From Planctomycetota bacterium (lineage in GTDB: Bacteria > Planctomycetota > SZUA-567 > JAFGNG01), in contig JAFGNG010000266.1 in the NCBI GenBank assembly GCA_016927125.1, forward strand, positions 1-20,577: 20,577 nucleotides of DNA, written 5' to 3'. Position numbers and translations under genes: made by a program. Below are positions 15,338 through 20,577 of the stretch, one piece after another. Every line of letters starts with the position of its first letter. The first letter of the stretch is position 1. The notes under the pieces are model-generated. The model did not search any database. It was not told the DNA's origin and saw only the letters and a program-made list of their open reading frames with translations.

Positions 15338-15742
15338 ATGGTGTCTCGTAAAACAGCAATACCGCGCGGAACTAAAATCCGTCAAATCAGCTTGTCCCGA
15401 AAAGTCGCGCCTTGTCCGCGTTGCCAACACTTGGCCAAACGACACTCCTTGGGACATCGCCGGTTACGCGAAGTGGGCATCAATGGCCCAACCATACTGG
15501 AGGTAACCTACAGCAAGCACTATTGTATCCATTGCCGTCGGCATTTCTCCTTGCCAATGGATCATCTCGCCATGCCCAGCGGGCGGTTTACCAACCGCGT
15601 CAGGCGTACTGCCATTGACTTGGTGGTGAAACAGGCGATGACCTTGGAAAAAGCCACGCATAAGATGCGCCAGAAGTACCATGTCCATGTGCCCCCAACC
15701 ACGCTCCATGATTGGGTGGTCGCGGAGATGGATCAGTTCTAA
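15338..15742 (+). CDS. Stand-alone zinc-ribbon/HTH protein, ISL3 transposase N-terminus-like
   Basis: A 134-residue protein with two CxxC pairs (C26/C29 and C63/C66) forming a zinc ribbon, then a helical region (about 88-127) ending in PTTLHDWV that looks like a helix-turn-helix. This order and spacing match the N-terminal zinc-finger plus HTH part of ISL3-type transposases. No DDE catalytic domain follows: the frame stops at 15742 and a terminator lies 33 bp later. It could be a 3'-truncated IS remnant or a DNA-binding protein derived from one. An AGGAGG four bases before the ATG, an undamaged frame and its own terminator favour an expressed gene. No flanking terminal inverted repeats or target duplications were seen. 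Upstream, a weak hairpin GCGCT/AGCGC (15298-15320) lies in the leader. It is convergent with the HD-GYP gene. Confidence 0.72.
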   Translation: MVSRKTAIPRGTKIRQISLSRKVAPCPRCQHLAKRHSLGHRRLREVGINGPTILEVTYSKHYCIHCRRHFSLPMDHLAMPSGRFTNRVRRTAIDLVVKQAMTLEKATHKMRQKYHVHVPPTTLHDWVVAEMDQF

Positions 15743-15774
15743 GTAGAATCTTGAAAGTTGAAAGCTTTTCTTCC

Positions 15775-15800
15775 AACGCCGCGAAAGCGGCGTTTTTTTT
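15775..15800 (+). terminator. Rho-independent terminator after the zinc-ribbon/HTH gene
   Basis: AACGCCGC pairs with GCGGCGTT across a GAAA tetraloop (15775-15794), with eight consecutive T residues at 15793-15800. It has no equivalent T-tract on the minus strand, so it mainly serves the plus-strand gene. Confidence 0.93.
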
Positions 15801-15822
15801 GTGGTGGTAGCGAGAGGGAGGG

Positions 15823-17400
15823 TTAAAAACCAGCCATGGGGCAGTCGAGGGCAATGCGCTCGTTTTCATCAAGGATCCGAAGCACGGACAGTTCCGTATG
15901 TTCGGAGAGATCCAGCCGGTTATCCAGGGAAACGGAGTTACCCTCCTGATCCCAGATGATTGAAACCACCGGGCGCATATAGTCATCCGGATTAGCAGTA
16001 ATGATCCGGGCAATGCTCTGATCCGAAAGCAGGACGAAGCTGCCGACCGAAAAGAGGGAGACTACCCTCAGCAGGCTCTTGGTAACCTCCGGGCTGATCA
16101 TGCGTTCACTGGTCATAAAAACCAGTTTTTCCATTGCCTGATAGGGATTATGCGATTCCCGGTAGGGCCGGTCGGCGCAGAGCGCGGTAAAGATATCCGC
16201 GGCACGCACAATCTTCGCAAAAGGATGGATCATATGATCCTTCTTCCCGCAGGGATAACCCTTGCCGTTGGGCTGCTCATGCGATTGGTAGATAACATAC
16301 GGCACCTCCACCGGCAGTTCAGGCGTAGAGCGAAGCATATCAATGCCGTAAACCGGGTGCTGTTGAATCTTATCCCGTTCGAGAGAGGTCAACTTACCTT
16401 GCTTATTAATCAACCGTTCCGGCAATTTCAACATTCCGATATCAGCGAGTAAAGCGCTGTAGGCCAGGCTTTTGATCTGGGGGATGCCATAACCCATGGC
16501 CGAAGCAATATTCACCGAGAGAACCGCGGTGGCCAGGGAATGTGAAGTCAAATAACTGTATTTGTTCTTCTCCAGCGACAGCAGGATCATGAGATTACGG
16601 TTAACCATGGTCCCGGTAATGATCATCGAGGTGATATCCTCGAGGTTGAGAGTGAGAAATTTCCCCGTGGTTACAAGATCCAAAAACATCCCTTCCAACA
16701 ACGAAAGACATTCCTCCACGGCTGAGGCGTAAGCTTTCTTCTCCTCAACTGAAACCGCGGTCCGTTTGCGGATATCCAAGACGCTGTTCTCAAACGGTTC
16801 GCCCATGGGACGGTACGTTATGGCATTAGCCTGGTTGAGCTTGCGCCTGATCTTATGCGGCTGGAGATCTTCTAGGGTTGCAGTGTAGAGTTTAATATCC
16901 CTGATGGTTTTTAGATTTTGGGGGGCAAAGATCATTTTCGGATCTTGCGCGATCAACTCTTCCTGGGCTGCGGCTTTGAGATCAAGGATCTTGGTTCTGA
17001 GCAGCATTCCCTGGTTGGTGCCAAGCTCTTCATCAGGCTTGCGGAGGTAGAGGGTGGTAATTCCACGGCGTTGCAGCGAAGGGATGAAATCCTCGGAGAT
17101 AATGCCATCCTGGCCGAGCAGCAAGACCCCGTTCTCGTCATACATGCCCTGGTTGAGCTTCTGGCCATTTCCAATTGATTGCACCGCAACCGGGGTGGTG
17201 GTTATGGTATGCCGGATTTTTTCAAGTTTATCACCCCCATCGAGAACCAGGACCTTCTCGATCCCCATGGTTTTCATGATCTCAATTACCTGCTCACCCA
17301 ACTCTTCGCCCGGCATGAGTATTGGCACGCTGGAAGTATGTAAAACCGGATATTGAACCTTGGGCATGGGAGTTAATTCAGTTACCGATATTTGCCGCAT
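15823..17400 (-). CDS. HD-GYP-family protein with a degenerate metal site
   Basis: A 525-residue cytoplasmic protein without membrane segments. Residues 85-120 (MYDENGVLLLGQDGIISEDF then the GITTLYL strand) resemble the N-terminal module common in HD-GYP proteins. The HD-GYP domain spans about 275-450. It keeps H287, the LTSLERDKIQQHP segment (H348), HE (374-375), GKGYP (380-383 region), D402 and RPYR (411-414). The hallmark HDxGK, however, reads ADIGM (319-323), replacing the metal-binding His and the Lys, and the HHE motif reads SHE (S373). Active members hydrolyse cyclic di-GMP through a bi- or trinuclear metal centre, so this one may be inactive and act as a sensor or scaffold. The ATG at 17400 has AAGGAG 11 bases upstream. 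It ends 80 bp from the convergent zinc-ribbon gene. Confidence 0.9.
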   Translation of the reverse strand: MRQISVTELTPMPKVQYPVLHTSSVPILMPGEELGEQVIEIMKTMGIEKVLVLDGGDKLEKIRHTITTTPVAVQSIGNGQKLNQGMYDENGVLLLGQDGIISEDFIPSLQRRGITTLYLRKPDEELGTNQGMLLRTKILDLKAAAQEELIAQDPKMIFAPQNLKTIRDIKLYTATLEDLQPHKIRRKLNQANAITYRPMGEPFENSVLDIRKRTAVSVEEKKAYASAVEECLSLLEGMFLDLVTTGKFLTLNLEDITSMIITGTMVNRNLMILLSLEKNKYSYLTSHSLATAVLSVNIASAMGYGIPQIKSLAYSALLADIGMLKLPERLINKQGKLTSLERDKIQQHPVYGIDMLRSTPELPVEVPYVIYQSHEQPNGKGYPCGKKDHMIHPFAKIVRAADIFTALCADRPYRESHNPYQAMEKLVFMTSERMISPEVTKSLLRVVSLFSVGSFVLLSDQSIARIITANPDDYMRPVVSIIWDQEGNSVSLDNRLDLSEHTELSVLRILDENERIALDCPMAGF

Positions 17401-17485
17401 CTTTGCGCTAACTCCTTGCTGTTAATCCATAACCAACATTTGTTGTGCAGTTATGAATCTATCTTTACTTGACCTGTGCTACCTT

Positions 17486-17505
17486 GGTAATGAATCATCA
17501 TTACC
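17486..17505. promoter_or_regulatory. Perfect inverted repeat, operator candidate
   Basis: GGTAATGA-ATCA-TCATTACC is a perfect 8-bp dyad with a 4-nt centre, 86 bp upstream of the HD-GYP start codon and downstream of its promoter candidate. Symmetry of this size fits a dimeric repressor site. It is AT-rich and lacks a T-tract, so it is not a good terminator. Confidence 0.4.
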
Positions 17506-17569
17506 CGACACCTTAATATTCCCGGATTTACTGGTATTGTTTCAGCTTTAAAGTTAATTTTTCCAGAAA

Positions 17570-17597
17570 ATTGTATTAACTCTGACTAACTCTGCAA
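17570..17597 (-). promoter_or_regulatory. Putative promoter for the HD-GYP gene
   Basis: On the minus strand TTGCAG (17597-17592) and TACAAT (17575-17570) are separated by 16 bp. The predicted leader is about 160 nt and includes the inverted repeat at 17486-17505. Confidence 0.35.
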
Positions 17598-17811
17598 AAA
17601 CAGCTGAAAATTAACAGGTTTTATATGTAATCTTTAATTTACCAACGAATTGTGTGTGTCCTATAATGTTTATGTGAAACCTGCAAATATTAAAGTATGG
17701 GAAATGAAAAGCGCTGATCAAGGAAAATGTTTCAGTTAAATCCATGGGCTTACCCAGCATGATTCTTCAGATTCTACTATCATGACCAATCCCGACAGCC
17801 AAACAATGAAA

Positions 17812-17839
17812 TTGACTATTATGCTTACATTCTTACAAT
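17812..17839 (+). promoter_or_regulatory. Putative promoter for the PHP-RDD/Maf genes
   Basis: TTGACT (17812-17817) and TACAAT (17834-17839), 16 bp apart, each differ from consensus at one position. They lie 110 bp before the PHP gene start. Confidence 0.4.
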
Positions 17840-17949
17840 CAATTACGGAAATTATCCAGTGATGGCATGATCCTCTGAGCTCATGTGGATGTGCCGGATT
17901 GAACTTACAGCTTTTTCCAAAAAAATTCTATTACGGGGAGGGTTTTTAA

Positions 17950-18636
17950 ATGCCCGGTATGATTGACCTGCATATGCACACCACCTTATCCGATGGCGAG
18001 CTTGGCCCTGCGGAATTGATCCGTCGTGCCGAAGTAGCCGGGGCGACCGCGATCGCCCTAACCGACCATGTGGATATGAGCACGGTGGGGCAGATTGTCC
18101 CGAGCCTCGTTAAAGCGGCGGAGATGGAGAACCGCAGGCAGCGCATGCTGGTTGTCCCGGGCGCGGAACTGACCCATGTTCGCCCGGAGCAGATTGAAGA
18201 GGTCGCCGCCCGCGCGCGTGAACTGGGCGCGCTGCTCATCCTCTGCCATGGCGAAACTATTACCGAGCCGGTCGAGCCGGGCACCAACCGGGCCGCGATC
18301 GAGGCAGATGTTGATATCCTTGCCCACCCGGGGCTGATCTCCGAGGAGGATGTCAAACTGGCTGCCGCGCACAACGTGGGATTGGAACTCACTGCCAAGA
18401 AGGGCCATGCCTATACCAACGGCCATGTGGCGAAACTTGCCAGGCAACATAACGCCCGCCTGACCTACGGCAGCGACGCGCATCTTCCGGAGCAGATCAA
18501 GACCCGTGAGGAAGCGGCGCGGATTTTACTCGGCGCGGGCCTCTCCCGGGAGGAAGTGGAAATAGTCTTTGCTGAAAGCGAGCGGATTCTGCGTGCCAAG
18601 GATGCTGCCTGCGAAGCAAAGGACGAACCGATTTAA
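17950..18636 (+). CDS. PHP-domain phosphoesterase, histidinol-phosphatase-like
   Basis: A 228-residue metal-dependent PHP-family protein. It shows the N-terminal DLHMHTTLSDG (H8, H10, D15), LTDHVD (D39, H40), the GAELTH segment (E73, H76), HGET (H100), AHPGL (H126) and GSDAH (D176, H178), so the metal ligands of the PHP barrel look complete. The sequence matches the small stand-alone group annotated as histidinol-phosphatase-like, with diagnostic EPVEPGTNRAAIEADVDILA and KKGHAYTNGHVAKLA segments. True substrate is uncertain: family members hydrolyse histidinol phosphate, nucleotides or other phosphoesters, and no histidine-synthesis gene is near. GGAGG eight bases before the ATG supports the start. 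The lipoprotein-RDD-Maf gene follows after 50 bp on the same strand and is probably co-transcribed. Confidence 0.88.
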   Translation: MPGMIDLHMHTTLSDGELGPAELIRRAEVAGATAIALTDHVDMSTVGQIVPSLVKAAEMENRRQRMLVVPGAELTHVRPEQIEEVAARARELGALLILCHGETITEPVEPGTNRAAIEADVDILAHPGLISEEDVKLAAAHNVGLELTAKKGHAYTNGHVAKLARQHNARLTYGSDAHLPEQIKTREEAARILLGAGLSREEVEIVFAESERILRAKDAACEAKDEPI

Positions 18637-18686
18637 ATGATAACCCTCGCCCCTGGTTTCCACTCGCCCAATGAGGTCACCGGATA

Positions 18687-20577
18687 ATGAAACCACCTGC
18701 TGTTATTCTTCGCTGCCTGCTGGGGTTTATACTGCTTGCGGGTTTGCTCCTGCCGGGTTGCGAAACCCTGCCGGTGTACAGCAAGGTAATGGTGGTCAGT
18801 TGCGGACCACGCGCTTACCTCGTCACCCAGGCTATTCAGATGGGGGAGGGCGGGACGCAATTCGCGCTCTACTCCACCATCGATCCCGCCAGGCATAACT
18901 GGTCTGCTCCTGCCAGGTATCAGGGGGAGGTAATCGGCGCGGCTGCCAGGGGAGAAAGCGCGCTGCTGGTCTTCGCCAATGGCTCGATCAGCAGTTATAA
19001 GTATGCCGAAGGAGTCTTCCAGGTTGAGAGGATTCATTCCGGCAAACTTCCCTTGGTCAGTGTCACCGCCAGTGGCGATGAGATCCTGGGACTGAACTTC
19101 TCCGCAACAAGCTTTCAACTCCACCGCTTCACTGAAAACTCCTGGCAAGAATTTGGCCCTGCCTTGCAGGTTCCAGGGAATGTCCAAGATCCTCTTTTAA
19201 CAACCTTTCGCGGCCTGCCATGTGTGCTCTGGCTGAACCGCGATGCCCTCAAGAACCAAGACGATTCCGGGCCAGGGCCGTATCGTATAGCCTTGCTTGC
19301 GGATAATAACTGGCGGGTCGAGGCACCGACCCTTGCCGGACTGAATGGCGCCGCCCTGGCTGCGTTTACCTGGGACAACGAGCTGGCCATCATTGCCACC
19401 GCCGCAGGAGAGGATTCCTTTGTTGGCACTCATGTCATCAAGAGTGCCAGTTGGGACGGAACCGCTCTCACGGAACAGACGGGCTTTGCTGAAAAAAAAT
19501 CCGCTACTACCTTAAGTGGGATTGCGCTTGCAGCCTGCCGTGACGGAGAGGGTTTGCTGGGCGCGCTTGCAGCCGACAGCGGGATTGAAATCTTTACCTC
19601 GCCTGGAAAGGGGAAGCCTTACAGCACTCCGCAGTTGCTCTTCGGCACGCATGCCTCCGGTGGCATTAACCAGGCGATCGTATTTCTGACATTCTTGATA
19701 TTTTCTACCATCGCCTTGACCCTGCACCTGGTCTTGAAGCGCCGCCGCCAGTTTGAGATAACCTCGACTCCCGTACAGCCTGAGCAATTGGCAACCCCTC
19801 CGGACGTACTCCCCGGGCGTGCCTTCTATGTGCCGAGGATAGGCGCAGGTGGCGTGGCCTCCCCGCTCGAGCGGGCCTTGGCGCTGATGATCGACCAGAT
19901 CCTCTTTATCCCGCTGATCTGGGCTTTTCTGCTGGCGCAAGGCATTGATTTTATGGAACTGGCCTACCTGCCTTACGAAACTCTCTTGGAAATCTTTCAA
20001 CCCATTATCCTGTTGAGCGAATTCTCTTTTATCCTGTATGCGGCGCTGGCTGAGATTCTCACCGGACAGACCTTGGGCAAGAAATTACTCGGCATTTGCG
20101 TGCGCGCGGTGGAGGGGGGGAGGGCTTCGGCCCGGCGCATCACCATGCGCAACCTGATCCGCCCGCTGGACCGCTTCCCCATCCCGATTCCATTCTTCCC
20201 GGCACTGCTCAGCATGTTATTCAGCCGCATCAACCAGCGCGTTGGCGACCGGGTGGCCGGAACCGTGGTAACGCGCCGGGTGCCGATGTCACAACGGCGG
20301 ATCATCCTCGCCAGCGCTTCCCCGCGCCGGAAAAGTTCGCTGTCATATCTGGGGCTGGCCTTCGAGAGCATGGCGCCACAAGTTGATGAAACCCCGCCCT
20401 TGAAGCGCTCCCCTGAAGAAGTGGCCATTGCCCTGGCCCAGCGCAAAGCCGGGTATGTCAATGAACGCCTCCAAGGGGGCGAGATTATTATTGCCGCGGA
20501 CACGATTATTTTTTTTGATAACAGCATTATTGGCAAACCGCGAGACCGCGAGGATGCCCGCGAAATTCTAAAGAAAC
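18687..20577 (+). CDS. Lipoprotein-TM-RDD-Maf fusion protein (3' partial)
   Basis: The frame is open from the ATG at 18687 (GAGG ten bases upstream) to the window edge: 630 visible codons without a stop. Residues 1-25 form a lipoprotein signal with lipobox LPGC (C25). Residues 26-327 form an extracytoplasmic, beta-rich region of unknown type. A TM helix (about 331-350) ends in KRRR, which places what follows in the cytoplasm. An RDD domain (about 392-530) shows R396, D403, TGQTLGKKLLGICV and QRVGDRVAGTVV (D521). A Maf domain begins almost at once: MSQRRIILASASPRRK (534-549) and IIAADTIIFFD with D605, then GKPRDREDAREIL at the edge. Maf proteins are nucleoside triphosphate pyrophosphatases. 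M534 (20286) matches a normal Maf start, so internal translation of a separate Maf is possible, but no good SD precedes it. The C-terminal part of Maf is missing because the window ends. Confidence 0.85.
   Translation, partial: MKPPAVILRCLLGFILLAGLLLPGCETLPVYSKVMVVSCGPRAYLVTQAIQMGEGGTQFALYSTIDPARHNWSAPARYQGEVIGAAARGESALLVFANGSISSYKYAEGVFQVERIHSGKLPLVSVTASGDEILGLNFSATSFQLHRFTENSWQEFGPALQVPGNVQDPLLTTFRGLPCVLWLNRDALKNQDDSGPGPYRIALLADNNWRVEAPTLAGLNGAALAAFTWDNELAIIATAAGEDSFVGTHVIKSASWDGTALTEQTGFAEKKSATTLSGIALAACRDGEGLLGALAADSGIEIFTSPGKGKPYSTPQLLFGTHASGGINQAIVFLTFLIFSTIALTLHLVLKRRRQFEITSTPVQPEQLATPPDVLPGRAFYVPRIGAGGVASPLERALALMIDQILFIPLIWAFLLAQGIDFMELAYLPYETLLEIFQPIILLSEFSFILYAALAEILTGQTLGKKLLGICVRAVEGGRASARRITMRNLIRPLDRFPIPIPFFPALLSMLFSRINQRVGDRVAGTVVTRRVPMSQRRIILASASPRRKSSLSYLGLAFESMAPQVDETPPLKRSPEEVAIALAQRKAGYVNERLQGGEIIIAADTIIFFDNSIIGKPRDREDAREILKK

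Larger units (their letters stand above)
17401..17949. other. AT-rich divergent intergenic region
   Basis: Some 549 bp between the divergent HD-GYP and PHP genes with no convincing coding sequence on either strand and clearly higher AT content than its flanks. It holds promoter candidates for both directions (17570-17597 minus, 17812-17839 plus) and a perfect 8-bp inverted repeat at 17486-17505. The remaining 200 bp or so (about 17600-17810) shows nothing I can name. Confidence 0.6.

Noticed and set aside
15743..15822. Frameshifted continuation of the transposase-like protein into a DDE domain
   Set aside because: Only 80 bp separate it from the convergent HD-GYP gene and this contains a strong terminator; there is no room for a catalytic domain and no slippery site was seen.

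Overview
The window looks like chromosomal DNA from a Gram-negative-type (diderm) bacterium. The evidence is a Wza-like polysaccharide export protein, two lipoproteins with lipoboxes, a secreted HEAT-type protein and the tail of an alpha-2-macroglobulin-like protein. Coding DNA is moderately GC-rich, intergenic DNA is clearly AT-richer, and most genes have good Shine-Dalgarno sites. The gene mix would fit a free-living member of the PVC/Omnitrophota/Planctomycetota-like lineages, but no marker here proves a phylum and I hold this loosely. There is no tRNA, rRNA, CRISPR array or intact insertion sequence.

Layout from left to right. (1) 1-2450: the C-terminus of an alpha-2-macroglobulin-like protein with a strong terminator, then ribD (riboflavin synthesis). 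ribD converges on an orphan Dam-type DNA adenine methylase across a double-hairpin element that contains the methylase stop codon. (2) 2450-6650: a promoter and a possible attenuator lead into leuC-leuD (isopropylmalate isomerase, compact aconitase-family type), followed by a secreted helical-repeat protein. (3) 6650-12380: a four-gene exopolysaccharide module, all on the plus strand, ending in a strong terminator. It encodes an excisionase/MerR-type HTH protein with a degenerate receiver-like domain, a GspA/ExeA-type AAA+ ATPase, a Wzz-Wzc fusion (BY-kinase with a C-terminal tyrosine cluster) and a Wza-like SLBB export protein. No glycosyltransferases or exosortase lie in the window. (4) 12380-15100, minus strand: a zinc-ribbon protein with two PilZ domains (c-di-GMP receptor), then frr (ribosome recycling factor), then a PD40 beta-propeller lipoprotein. 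(5) 15338-17400: a small stand-alone zinc-ribbon/HTH protein related to ISL3-type transposase N-termini, convergent with a 525-residue HD-GYP-family protein that lacks several metal ligands. (6) 17400-20577: a 549-bp AT-rich divergent control region, a PHP-family phosphoesterase, and a long open frame running off the right edge. That frame joins a lipoprotein signal, an extracytoplasmic region, a transmembrane helix, an RDD domain and the start of a Maf nucleotide pyrophosphatase.

The main theme is exopolysaccharide export with c-di-GMP signalling close by: tandem PilZ and HD-GYP proteins lie within 5 kb of the Wzc/Wza genes. The items most worth a second look are the lipoprotein-RDD-Maf fusion, the HD-GYP protein with a substituted HD dyad, the orphan transposase-like DNA-binding protein with its own terminator, and the HTH/pseudo-receiver protein at the head of the export operon.
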